Source: Pacificispira spongiicola
Lineage (GTDB): Bacteria; Pseudomonadota; Alphaproteobacteria; UBA8366; Aestuariispiraceae
Assembly (NCBI RefSeq): GCF_012926505.1
Contig: NZ_JABBNT010000003.1
Coordinates: 62,001 to 126,000, forward strand
Length of the DNA: 64,000 bases
Direction of reading: 5' to 3'
Shown here in pieces: positions 1 through 7,667 of this stretch. Each line of letters opens with the position of its first letter. Positions within the stretch are counted from its first letter, which is position 1. The notes beneath the pieces are model-generated. The model did not search any database, was not told the DNA's origin, and worked only from the letters and a program-made list of their open reading frames with translations. Both the position numbers and the translations under genes were made by a program.

Positions 1-412
1 TCACCTGATCGTCCAGGATTGCCTGCAATCCCTTGCCTGTCATGACGATCAACAGCATTTCGGAACTCTGTCCGCCGATCTGGAACCCGATCGATGCGGA
101 TCCGACGGATAGGAAAGCCGGATAGCTCCAATCATTGTTCTGCGCGCGCGCCATGATAATGCCGGAACCGCCTTCGCCGCCGATAATGAAACCGCCCTTC
201 AGCATGGACGGAACAATGACGACGGCCTTCGCCTGCTTCAGATAATGCCGCACATAGTCCGAAAAATCCGGATGATCCCACATCTTGCGGACGGTGATTT
301 CGGATTCGGTGACCAGTTCTTCCGCATCCAGCTTGTCCGCCGCGCGAGCAGGCGCGGCGAGGTAGAGCGGCGCCAGCGCCAACAGCGCCGCAAGGGCCGT
401 CGCGATACGCAT
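1..412 (-). CDS. SYLF-domain lipid-binding protein, exported (partial, C-terminus outside window)
   Basis: The visible 137 residues begin with a hydrophobic signal peptide (about residues 1-29, ending ...APARAADK). They continue into a SYLF (YSC84/DUF500) domain, recognisable from the AKAVVIVPSMLKGGFIIGG stretch, the GSGIIMAR segment, the WSYPAFLSVGSASIGFQIGGQ segment and the LLIVMT strand. SYLF proteins bind phosphoinositides in eukaryotes; the bacterial role is poorly defined but the proteins are exported. The ATG at 412 has an AGGAGG ribosome site 9 bases upstream, overlapping the cobO stop codon region. It therefore appears to be the second gene of a cobO operon. The reading frame is still open at base 1. 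Confidence 0.75.
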   Translation of the reverse strand, partial: MRIATALAALLALAPLYLAAPARAADKLDAEELVTESEITVRKMWDHPDFSDYVRHYLKQAKAVVIVPSMLKGGFIIGGEGGSGIIMARAQNNDWSYPAFLSVGSASIGFQIGGQSSEMLLIVMTGKGLQAILDDQV

Positions 413-425
413 GGATTCGATCCTC

Positions 426-1049
426 CTAGAATTCGATACCGATCTGCGCCTTCACGCCGGATCGGAACGGATGTTTCACCTGGGTCATTTCGGTTACCAG
501 ATCGGCGATTTCCAGTAATTCGTCCTTCGCGTTCCGCCCCGTGATCACGACATGCAGCATATCGCGCCGCGATTTCAATGCTTCCAGAACCTCTTCCAGG
601 TCCAGATAGTCATAGCGCAGGACGATGTTCATTTCGTCCAGGATCACCATGTCGAAGCTGGGGTCGGCCATCGCTTCCTTCGCGAAGGCCCAGGCAGCCT
701 GCGCGGCGGCGATATCGCGGGCACGATCCTGGGTATCCCAGGTGAACCCTTCGCCCATCGCCTTCATCACGCATAGATCGGGGAAGTGTTTCAACACCTC
801 CCGTTCACCGGTATTCCACACACCTTTCACGAATTGAACGATGCAGACCTTCTTGCCGTTGCCGACGGCGCGCGCCGCAAGGCCCATGGCCGCGGTCGTC
901 TTTCCCTTACCCTTGCCGGTATGGACGATCAGCAGGCCCTTTTCGATGGTCTTTTCCGCCAACATCTTGTCGCGGGCGGCCTTCTTCTTGGCCATCTTTT
1001 CCGCGTGGCGCTGGTTGATTTCCTCTTCGGTCATGCCGTCGGTTTTCAT
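426..1049 (-). CDS. cobO: Cob(I)yrinic acid a,c-diamide adenosyltransferase
   Basis: This 207-residue protein is the usual length for the CobA/CobO/BtuR family. It transfers the 5'-deoxyadenosyl group of ATP to the cobalt of a cob(I)alamin-type corrinoid, in cobalamin biosynthesis or salvage. Visible features are the basic N-terminal helix, the P-loop TGKGKGKTTAAMGLAAR at about residues 44-60, the VCIVQFVKG strand, the MVILDEMNIVLRYDYL Walker-B-like segment near residue 135, and the family C-terminus SGVKAQIGIEF. No other cobalamin biosynthesis gene is nearby. It is followed by the SYLF gene after 13 bases. The start at 1049 has GAAAGA upstream; an ATG at 1034 is an alternative. Its 5' leader contains a strong 12-bp inverted repeat. 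Confidence 0.93.
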   Translation of the reverse strand: MKTDGMTEEEINQRHAEKMAKKKAARDKMLAEKTIEKGLLIVHTGKGKGKTTAAMGLAARAVGNGKKVCIVQFVKGVWNTGEREVLKHFPDLCVMKAMGEGFTWDTQDRARDIAAAQAAWAFAKEAMADPSFDMVILDEMNIVLRYDYLDLEEVLEALKSRRDMLHVVITGRNAKDELLEIADLVTEMTQVKHPFRSGVKAQIGIEF

Positions 1050-1081
1050 CGTCGCGATCTTTCATCCATCCCAAGAGCCTT

Positions 1082-1121
1082 GGCGCGCGGCGGTGCCTCT
1101 TTGAAGCTGCCGCCGCGCGCC
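1082..1121 (-). other. 12-bp perfect inverted repeat in cobO leader
   Basis: Bases 1082-1093 (GGCGCGCGGCGG) are the exact reverse complement of 1110-1121, separated by 16 bases. The hairpin lies 33 bases upstream of the cobO start, in the 5' leader of the minus-strand transcript. There is no U-run, so it is not a standard terminator, and no B12-box was seen. A role in attenuation or mRNA stability is inference. Confidence 0.5.
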
Positions 1122-1189
1122 GCAGCACCCTGGCACGATTCGTCTAAAGCACCATTTCGAAATCATTGAGTCGCAATAAAGGCATTTCC

Positions 1190-1217
1190 TTGACCACCCC
1201 TTTCCGCGCCGTATATC
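1190..1217 (+). promoter_or_regulatory. Promoter of the DMT exporter gene
   Basis: TTGACC (1190-1195), 16-base spacer, TATATC (1212-1217). It fits the alphaproteobacterial housekeeping consensus and lies about 45 bases before the ATG at 1263. The same element pair recurs before the last gene of the window. Confidence 0.5.
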
Positions 1218-1262
1218 GATCAAAAGACGGCTGCCGAATTCGGCAGATAATTCGGGGAAATC

Positions 1263-2168
1263 ATGACGATAGAAACCGACGATAGGGCGGTGCCCCGACA
1301 ATTGCACGGCATCCTGCTGATGGCGGCGGCGATGCTGACCGTCCCCATGGTGGACGGGATCGCAAAATATCTCAGCGCCGATCATTCTCCGCTGTTCCTG
1401 GGTTGGGCCCGTTACGCGACCGCCAGTCTGGTCGTCGTCCCCTTCGCCCTGTTGCGGGCACGGCAAGCGCGGCCCGGCCGCGAATTACGAGTCTTTCCAC
1501 GCCGGAATCGGAGCATGCATTTGATCCGCACCCTGTTCCTGGTGTCGGCAATGACATGCTACTTCTATTCGATTTCGCTGATCCCGTTGGCAACGGCGGC
1601 AATTGTGTCTTTCATCGGACCGGTCATTGCCGTTCTGATCGCCGTGCCGTTGTTGAAGGAAAAACTGACGGCGACGAAACTGCTGTCGCTCTGCCTCGGC
1701 TTCGGCGGGGCGCTGATCATGCTGAATCCCGGTGGGACCATCGGCGCGAGCGTCGATCCGGGCATCCTGCTGGCCCTCGGCGCCGGAACCTTTTTCGCCT
1801 TTTACCTGATCGCCACGCGACAAGCATCCCAGGGCAGCGACCCCGTCGCGACCCTGGTCTTTCAATGCGTCGTCGGCACGATCGTGCTCACCCCGCTTGC
1901 GGTTGCCAATTGGTCGATGCCATCGCAAGCGGATATCCCCTTCTTGCTGATGCTGGGGACGATTTCTTGTCTGAGCCACGTGATGTCGATTGCCGCTTTC
2001 CGTCATGCGGAAGCATCGGTCCTGGCGCCCCTGGTCTATCTGGAATTGATCGGGGCCGCCGCCATTGGATTTTTCGTCTTCGGGGATTTCCCAACCGGAC
2101 AATCACTGGTCGGCGCGACGCTCATTGTCGGGGCCGGTTTGGTGCTGACCCGACGGCGTAGGGTCTAG
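1263..2168 (+). CDS. DMT-superfamily transporter (two EamA domains)
   Basis: This 301-residue integral membrane protein has about ten predicted hydrophobic segments arranged as two EamA repeats (roughly residues 12-145 and 160-298). The conserved proline/glycine-rich helix ends are visible, for example ATAAIVSFIGPVIAVLIAVP and HAEASVLAPLVYLELIGAA. EamA proteins export small metabolites; the substrate cannot be read from sequence. The ATG at 1263 has GGGGA five bases upstream and a good promoter at 1190-1217. The stop lies 3 bases from the convergent lapA stop, so the two transcripts must overlap or terminate very close together. Confidence 0.88.
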   Translation: MTIETDDRAVPRQLHGILLMAAAMLTVPMVDGIAKYLSADHSPLFLGWARYATASLVVVPFALLRARQARPGRELRVFPRRNRSMHLIRTLFLVSAMTCYFYSISLIPLATAAIVSFIGPVIAVLIAVPLLKEKLTATKLLSLCLGFGGALIMLNPGGTIGASVDPGILLALGAGTFFAFYLIATRQASQGSDPVATLVFQCVVGTIVLTPLAVANWSMPSQADIPFLLMLGTISCLSHVMSIAAFRHAEASVLAPLVYLELIGAAAIGFFVFGDFPTGQSLVGATLIVGAGLVLTRRRRV

Positions 2169-2171
2169 GGG

Positions 2172-2537
2172 CTATTCCGCGGCCAGAAGCGGCGGCTCGC
2201 CGGATTTTCCGGGCAGCGTTTGCGCCGTGCCGCCGGACGCCTCCGCATTTTCCCGCTTCACCCGCGCGAGGTCGCGTTCGGCCTGGCGCAGCTTGGATTC
2301 GGCGGACCGGGCGCGGCTGCGGATTTTTCCGGCACCGATAAAGGCCGTCAGCGCCCCCAGTAGGAAGCCCAGAACCAATACGACGAACACCAGCAGTGCC
2401 ACCGGAAGCGCGGCCTCATAGCTGAGCGGCCACAAGCGCAGCGTCACGGAATCCGTATTGGATATCGCAAAGGAGACCGCAACCACCAGAATCGGCAGGG
2501 TAATCAAAAAGGCGATCAGATTGCCGAGCGCTCGCAC
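2172..2537 (-). CDS. lapA: LapA-domain (DUF1049) membrane protein
   Basis: The 121-residue protein has two membrane helices (about residues 5-26 and 43-66) separated by SNTDSVTLRLWPLSYEAAL. That is the typical DUF1049/LapA pattern of a short periplasmic turn containing an N-x-V-L-W-P-like motif. A basic coiled-coil tail follows (about residues 72-105, rich in R, A, E and K) and then a disordered end. In Escherichia coli LapA pairs with LapB in control of LPS synthesis; no lapB is seen here. It follows ihfB after four bases, the rpsA-ihfB-lapA order being widespread in proteobacteria. Confidence 0.82.
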   Translation of the reverse strand: MRALGNLIAFLITLPILVVAVSFAISNTDSVTLRLWPLSYEAALPVALLVFVVLVLGFLLGALTAFIGAGKIRSRARSAESKLRQAERDLARVKRENAEASGGTAQTLPGKSGEPPLLAAE

Positions 2538-2541
2538 GGCT

Positions 2542-2823
2542 TCAGCCCTCCGTATTCAGACGCTCGCGCAGTTGCTTGCCGGTTTTGAAGAAGGGCACGA
2601 CCTTCGCGTCGACCGCGACGGCCTCGCCGGTGCGGGGGTTACGGCCGGTACGGGAATCGCGCTGCTTCACGGAAAAGGCGCCAAAACCGCGCAGTTCCAC
2701 CCGATCACCGCGCGCCAGCGCTTCCGTGACCTCTTCGAACACGGCGGAAACGACCCGTTCAACATCGCGTTGATACAAGCCCCGTCGTTGAGCAATCCGG
2801 GCGATTAAGTCCGATCGCGTCAT
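2542..2823 (-). CDS. ihfB: Integration host factor subunit beta
   Basis: The 93-residue protein is the usual length for an HU/IHF-family DNA-bending protein. It has the N-terminal dimerisation helices, the [15 protein letters not shown] saddle and the [14 protein letters not shown] beta-arm with the intercalating proline motif (RNPRTG). IHF-beta pairs with IHF-alpha, which is not in the window, to bend DNA at promoters, including sigma-54 promoters; rpoN lies 29 kb away. The start at 2823 is chosen because it gives the family N-terminus [11 protein letters not shown] and has GGGAGA at an ideal distance. The longer frame to 2970 has no family similarity. A 162-base gap separates it from the upstream diguanylate cyclase. 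Confidence 0.95.
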   Translation of the reverse strand: MTRSDLIARIAQRRGLYQRDVERVVSAVFEEVTEALARGDRVELRGFGAFSVKQRDSRTGRNPRTGEAVAVDAKVVPFFKTGKQLRERLNTEG

Positions 2824-2985
2824 ACCTGTCTCCCGTTCGTTTGCTCGTCCACACCAGGAAATCGTTTCGTCACAGCCGAAAGACGTGATCGATCCACGCG
2901 TCTGCCGTCGTGCCGGACTAGTGCTTTCCGCCGCCCCCACCTGGGCCTTCGGCAAGAAAAACCCTGCCAAACCGTTGATTTCCCG

Positions 2986-3912
2986 TCAAGAAGAAACACC
3001 CTCCGCGATGTCCCAGAACTCGACACGGTTTCGTCCGGACTGCTTCGCCCGATACAGCACGCGGTCCGCCCGATCCAGACATTGGGCCGGGTCCAATCCG
3101 GATTTCCATTCGGCAACGCCGATGCTTGCCGTAACCCTGAAACGGGCAAAGTCCGGATCGTCCAGCCGCAGGGCTTCGATATCCTCGCGAATGCGTTCCG
3201 CCAGAACACGCGCGCCGCGCAGATTGGTTTCCGCCATGGTGATGGAGAATTCCTCACCCCCCAATCGCCCGAAAACGTCGATTCCGCGCAGCCGGTTCCT
3301 CACAACCTCCGTGATTTTGACCAGCACACGATCCCCCGTCGAATGCCCATAGGTATCGTTGACGGATTTGAAGTGGTCGACGTCCAACATGGCGACGCTA
3401 AGGGGGTGTTTGAAGCGCGTCGCGCGCTGGACCTCCAGTTCCAAACGGTCGAGATAGGCGCGCCGATTCAGGATTCCGGTCAGGGCGTCCGTCGTCGCCA
3501 TTTCCTGCAACCGACCGATTTCCTGCCGCAATTCGCGCGTCGCCTTGATCATCGCCGCGATATTTTTCAGCCGTGCGGTCAACTCGACGACATCGAATGG
3601 CTTTTCCAGGAATTCCGTCGCCCCGGCCTGAAGGGCCTGCAGCCGGAACTGACGATCCGTTTCCGCCGTCACCAGAAAGATCGGTGCATTGTCGAAGCGC
3701 GGATTGTTGCGCAAGGCCCGCAGGATTTCGACGCCTTCGCCATCCGGTAGATAATGATCCAGCAGGATCAGGTCGATATCCGGCGCTTCCAGCTTTTGCT
3801 GAAACTCCGAATAGGTGGTGCAGAGATCCGCTTCGATTTCCGGGATGGATTCGGCACAACGTTTGACGAGACTTCCCATGGTCTCGTTATCTTCCAGGAT
3901 GAGGGCTTTCAC
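2986..3912 (-). CDS. Response-regulator diguanylate cyclase (REC-GGDEF)
   Basis: The protein has a REC domain (about residues 1-115: acidic pair E7/D8, phospho-acceptor D52 in LLLDHYLPD, lysine K104 in EKPFD), a coiled linker (about 118-140) and a GGDEF domain (about 141-300). GGEEF lies at 218-222, with an intact inhibitory I-site RGID five residues before it. It should make cyclic di-GMP under phosphorylation control, PleD/WspR-like, with product inhibition. I chose the GTG start at 3912 because GGGGA precedes it and it gives MKALILEDN; an upstream GTG at 3942 would add ten residues. It sits between rpsA and ihfB, an unusual place, and no histidine kinase is adjacent. Confidence 0.9.
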   Translation of the reverse strand: MKALILEDNETMGSLVKRCAESIPEIEADLCTTYSEFQQKLEAPDIDLILLDHYLPDGEGVEILRALRNNPRFDNAPIFLVTAETDRQFRLQALQAGATEFLEKPFDVVELTARLKNIAAMIKATRELRQEIGRLQEMATTDALTGILNRRAYLDRLELEVQRATRFKHPLSVAMLDVDHFKSVNDTYGHSTGDRVLVKITEVVRNRLRGIDVFGRLGGEEFSITMAETNLRGARVLAERIREDIEALRLDDPDFARFRVTASIGVAEWKSGLDPAQCLDRADRVLYRAKQSGRNRVEFWDIAEGVSS

Positions 3913-4067
3913 AGCGTTTTCCCCAACGATTATTGTTTTCACCTGCCAGTTCGAACCGAGGCCCCCACCCCGCGATTATCGGCACGATTCGGTTAGTTTA
4001 AGGAATAATACGATCGAAACTCAATTTAAAATCCCCCGACGATCAAAATACTACCGTTGGATGCAAC

Positions 4068-4095
4068 AAAGGCCGGTCCCATGGGACCGGCCTTT
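4068..4095 (-). terminator. Terminator downstream of rpsA
   Basis: A 28-base perfect palindrome, AAAGGCCGGTCCC-AT-GGGACCGGCCTTT, followed on the minus strand by TTTGTTG. It lies about 50 bases after the rpsA stop and before the diguanylate cyclase gene, so it should end the aroA-cmk-rpsA transcript. Confidence 0.75.
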
Positions 4096-4147
4096 GCCGT
4101 AATCTGTATCCGGTGGGGACGAAACCGCCCGCACCGGGAAGTCAGCC

Positions 4148-5836
4148 TCAGGCGTCGCCCGACTGTTCTTCCCGCTTCTTGAGCGCGGCACCCAGGATGT
4201 CGCCAAGCGACGCACCCGAGTCCGAAGAACCGTAAGCCGCCATGGCTTCCTTTTCTTCGGCCGTCTCGTAAGCCTTGATGGACAGGGTCAGCTTGCGCGT
4301 CGCCTTGTCGATCGCGGTGATCTTCGCATCGACCTTTTCGCCCTGGGCGAAGCGGTCCGGACGCTGTTCCGAACGATCGCGGCTGAGTTCCGCCTTGCGG
4401 ATGAAGCCCGGCAGCGAGTCCTTCGCGGTCACTTCCAGACCGTTTTCGGTCACGGCGGTGACGGTGCAGGTCACGACGTCGCCCTTGCGGACGCCGTCCA
4501 TGGCTTCTTCGAACGGATCGCTTTCCAGCTGCTTGATGCCCAGCGAGACGCGTTCCTTTTCGACGTCGACGTCCAGGACCTTCGCCTTGACGCGATCACC
4601 CTTGTTGTAGCGGGCGAGCGCTTCTTCCGGCGCGGCGTGCCAGTCGATGTCGGACATGTGGACCATGCCGTCGATTTCTTCGGTAAGACCGACGAACATG
4701 CCGAATTCGGTGATGTTCTTGATCTCGCCTTCGATTTCGGCACCCACCGGATACTTCTCGGTGAAGGTATCCCAAGGGTTTTCCTGGCACTGTTTGATGC
4801 CCAGCGAAATGCGGCGTTTGTTCGGGTCGACGTCCAGGACCATGACTTTGACTTCCTGGGACGTGGACACGATTTTGCCGGGGTGGACGTTCTTTTTCGT
4901 CCAGGACATTTCGGAAACGTGGACCAGACCTTCGATCCCGGCTTCCAGTTCGACGAACGCGCCGTAGTCGGTGATGTTGGTCACGCGGCCTTCGAAGGTC
5001 GCACCCACCGGGTATTTGGCATCGACGCCTTCCCACGGATCGGCCTGCAGCTGCTTCATGCCCAGCGAGATACGCTGCGTTTCGGCGTTGAAGCGGATGA
5101 CCTGAACGTTGACGACCTGACCGATCGACAGTTCTTCGGACGGGTGGTTGATGCGGCGCCAGGAGATATCCGTGACGTGCAGCAGACCGTCGACGCCGCC
5201 CAGATCAACGAACGCACCGTAATCGGTGATGTTCTTGACGACGCCTTCCAGAACCTGGCCTTCCTTGAGGTTTTCGACCAGTTCGGCGCGCTGTTCGGCG
5301 CGGGTTTCTTCCAGAACGGCGCGGCGGGACACGACGATGTTGCCGCGGCTGCGGTCCATTTTCAGGATCTGGAACGGCTGCGGGGTGTTCATCAGCGGGG
5401 TGATGTCGCGCACCGGACGGATGTCGACCTGGCTGCCCGGCAGGAACGCCACGGCGCCGTTCAGGTCGACGGTGAAGCCGCCCTTGACCCGGCCGAAGAT
5501 CACGCCGTTCACGCGTTCGTTCGCGTTGAACTGCTCTTCCAGCTTGATCCAGCTTTCTTCGCGGCGGGCCTTTTCGCGGCTCAGCATCGCCTCGCCGTTC
5601 TTGTCTTCCATACGGTCGACGAAAACTTCGACGGTGTCGCCGGCTTTCAGATCGGCGGGCTGGCCCGGCATGCCGAATTCCTTCAGCGGCACGCGGCCTT
5701 CGGCCTTGAGCCCGACATCGATCAAAACCATATCGTTGTCGATGGAGATCACGGTACCCTTAACAACCGTGCCTTCGAGCGAGTCGCGCTCACCCAGGGA
5801 TTCTTCCAGAAGCTCGGCAAAGCTCTCATTTGCCAT
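4148..5836 (-). CDS. rpsA: 30S ribosomal protein S1
   Basis: The 562-residue protein has six S1 RNA-binding repeats starting near residues 21, 105, 192, 277, 363 and 450. The third to fifth show the clear S1 signature (for example NITDYGAFVDLGGVDGLLHV). S1 recruits mRNA to the 30S subunit. It ends in a short acidic/basic tail. The ATG at 5836 has AAAGGA about 11 bases upstream. The roughly 150-base leader contains G/C-rich inverted elements of the kind on which S1 autoregulates in other species; autoregulation here is inference. The upstream gene is cmk, the classical order. Confidence 0.97.
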   Translation of the reverse strand: MANESFAELLEESLGERDSLEGTVVKGTVISIDNDMVLIDVGLKAEGRVPLKEFGMPGQPADLKAGDTVEVFVDRMEDKNGEAMLSREKARREESWIKLEEQFNANERVNGVIFGRVKGGFTVDLNGAVAFLPGSQVDIRPVRDITPLMNTPQPFQILKMDRSRGNIVVSRRAVLEETRAEQRAELVENLKEGQVLEGVVKNITDYGAFVDLGGVDGLLHVTDISWRRINHPSEELSIGQVVNVQVIRFNAETQRISLGMKQLQADPWEGVDAKYPVGATFEGRVTNITDYGAFVELEAGIEGLVHVSEMSWTKKNVHPGKIVSTSQEVKVMVLDVDPNKRRISLGIKQCQENPWDTFTEKYPVGAEIEGEIKNITEFGMFVGLTEEIDGMVHMSDIDWHAAPEEALARYNKGDRVKAKVLDVDVEKERVSLGIKQLESDPFEEAMDGVRKGDVVTCTVTAVTENGLEVTAKDSLPGFIRKAELSRDRSEQRPDRFAQGEKVDAKITAIDKATRKLTLSIKAYETAEEKEAMAAYGSSDSGASLGDILGAALKKREEQSGDA

Positions 5837-5980
5837 GGTGTGTGTATTCCTTTCAGTCTGCTTCGGTTTTCCGGCCGTCCGGTTGTCTCCGGCGGTCTCG
5901 CCCCAATACGAATTCGGGCCACCGCGCGCTTGAGGCTTATCGCACGGCCGCCCGTAACACTGATGCTGTTGTCCTACGGA

Positions 5981-6000
5981 CGGGAGGATCAGTCCTCCCG
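5981..6000 (-). other. Hairpin across the cmk stop codon
   Basis: CGGGAGGA (5981-5988) and TCCTCCCG (5993-6000) form a perfect 8-bp stem with a 4-base loop that includes part of the cmk stop codon. No U-tract follows on the minus strand (next bases TCCGTAGG), so it is more likely an RNA processing or stability element between cmk and rpsA than an intrinsic terminator. Confidence 0.45.
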
Positions 6001-6669
6001 GGCCTCCAGAGCTTTCTGCACCGGCCCTTCGACAATGCGCAGGGCTGCCGCGAAGGCTTCGTCGATGCCCAGATCCGACGTGTCCAGCACGACGGCATCC
6101 GAAGCCGCGACCAAAGGGGCTGCCGCGCGGTTCATATCGCGGGCGTCCCGGGCCTTCAACTCCTCCAGAACGTGCGCGTATATACTGGCCTCGCCCCGAT
6201 TGATCAACTCTTTGTGCCGTCGGTCGGCCCGCACTTCCACGCTGGCGGTGGCGAACAGCTTCACCGTCGCGTCCGGCGCGATCACCGTACCGATGTCCCG
6301 ACCGTCCAAAACCGCACCCGGCTTCCCGTCCGGCGGGACGGCGGCGAAGGTGCGCTGAAATTCCAGCAAGGCCGCCCGGACGCCCGGAATGGCCGCGACC
6401 TTGGATGCCGCGGACGCCGCGTCGTCACCGCTCAATGCCGGGTCCTCCAACTCGCTGATATCCAGGGCGCGCGCGGCGGCTTCCGCCGCGTCTTCGTCTT
6501 CCGGATCGCCGCCGGACCGCACGACCTTCATCCCCACGGCGCGATACAGCTTCCCCGTATCCAGATAGGCGAAATCGAATTGTTTCGCCAGACGCCGGGC
6601 CAGGGTTCCCTTACCGCTGGCGGCGGGACCGTCGACAGCGACGACCGGGGGGGCGGGGGTATCGGACAT
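5989..6669 (-). CDS. cmk: Cytidylate kinase
   Basis: The 226-residue protein phosphorylates CMP/dCMP with ATP. It has the P-loop VDGPAASGKGTLARRLA near residues 11-27, the LDTGKLYRAVG substrate motif with the usual Y-R pair, GRDIGTVIAPDA (the DGRDIGT motif of the family) and the lid region ADRRHKEL. The start at 6669 gives MSDTPAPPVVAVDGP and has AGGAAAGG upstream; the longer frame to 6768 runs into the preceding gene. It lies 13 bases after the nitronate monooxygenase-like gene and 152 bases before rpsA. Confidence 0.95.
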   Translation of the reverse strand: MSDTPAPPVVAVDGPAASGKGTLARRLAKQFDFAYLDTGKLYRAVGMKVVRSGGDPEDEDAAEAAARALDISELEDPALSGDDAASAASKVAAIPGVRAALLEFQRTFAAVPPDGKPGAVLDGRDIGTVIAPDATVKLFATASVEVRADRRHKELINRGEASIYAHVLEELKARDARDMNRAAAPLVAASDAVVLDTSDLGIDEAFAAALRIVEGPVQKALEARED

Positions 6670-6682
6670 ACGGAACCTTTCC

Positions 6683-7663
6683 TTACTCTTGAACGACAAA
6701 TCGGGTGCCGAGGCAGGCGGAAGCATCCGCCACCATGCCCTCGACGATCGCGGCGGCCGGATCAACACTGCGGATCAGGCCGATCGCCTCCCCGCAGATC
6801 GGTGCGGAATTGTCGGCATCGCCCGCTTCCAGCGCCGCCTGATAACGCGCGGCTTCCGCCTCGACGGCGGTGCTCAATCCCGTCTCATTTCCGTCCCAGC
6901 GGTCGGTAAACGCGTTGCGTTTCACCCGGATGGAGAAATCCTTCGGCCAGTCCTTCTGTCGGACGATATCGACCGTGGCGGTTTTTACCGTATCGTCGCC
7001 GCCTGCCGGGATCGCGGCCTGCCGATGTCCTTCCGGCGCCAGCGATTCCGCCGCCGCCCAGAAGCGCGTCCCGACCAGCACGCCGTCAGCGCCCAACATC
7101 AGACTCGCCGCCAGGCCGCGACCGTCGGCAATGCCGCCCGCCGCCAGCAGTAGCGTATCCGGCGCATGGGCGGCCAAGTGGTCCGCCACCTCCGGCACGA
7201 AATTCAATGTTCCCCGGATCGCACCGTGACCGCCCGCCTCGCCGCCCTGGGCGACGACGATCTGCGCCCCGCAATCCAGCGCCGCGCGGACATGATCAAG
7301 CGTCTGACATTGACAGATCAGCGTGCTGCCCGCCGCGCCGATCGCATCGGCAAAGGGGGCCGGGTCGCCGAAGGACAGCATCACCGCCGCGGGATGATGA
7401 TCCAGGACGAGATCCAGCAGCGCCGGATTCCGCGCCAGGGACCAGGTGATAAATCCGGCGCCGACGCGGGTATTGCCCGCATCCCGGAAGGCCGTTTTCA
7501 GAAAGGTCTCGTCGCCGTAACCGCCGCCGATCAGCCCCAATCCGCCCGCATCGGACACGGCCTTCGCCAGGATCCCGCCGGAGGTGAAGGCCATCGGGGC
7601 CAGCACGATCGGGTGGCGTATTTCCAGCCGTTCGGTCAGGCGTGTCGCAATCCGCATCGTCAT
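6683..7663 (-). CDS. Nitronate monooxygenase-like FMN protein
   Basis: This 326-residue TIM-barrel flavoprotein belongs to the 2-nitropropane dioxygenase/NMO family. Visible motifs are HPIVLAPMA near the N-terminus, the SDAGGLGLIGGGYGD FMN-binding loop, VAQGGEAGGHGA with the catalytic-type histidine, LLAAGGIADGRGLAASL and ADGVLVGTRFWAAAES. Family members oxidise alkyl nitronates or propionate-3-nitronate, but many close homologues have unknown substrates. The start at 7663 has GGAGG nine bases upstream. The gene begins 4 bases after the aroA stop and ends 13 bases before cmk, so it is inserted in the conserved aroA-cmk pair and is probably co-transcribed with them. Confidence 0.85.
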   Translation of the reverse strand: MTMRIATRLTERLEIRHPIVLAPMAFTSGGILAKAVSDAGGLGLIGGGYGDETFLKTAFRDAGNTRVGAGFITWSLARNPALLDLVLDHHPAAVMLSFGDPAPFADAIGAAGSTLICQCQTLDHVRAALDCGAQIVVAQGGEAGGHGAIRGTLNFVPEVADHLAAHAPDTLLLAAGGIADGRGLAASLMLGADGVLVGTRFWAAAESLAPEGHRQAAIPAGGDDTVKTATVDIVRQKDWPKDFSIRVKRNAFTDRWDGNETGLSTAVEAEAARYQAALEAGDADNSAPICGEAIGLIRSVDPAAAIVEGMVADASACLGTRFVVQE

Positions 7664-7667
7664 GACA

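Noticed and set aside
1050-1262. Cobalamin riboswitch in the cobO leader.
   Set aside because: No B12-box or conserved core was found; only a simple long stem is present.
4637-6358. A 573-codon open frame antisense to rpsA and cmk.
   Set aside because: Caused by high GC content and strong codon bias opposite well-conserved genes; no ribosome site or family match.
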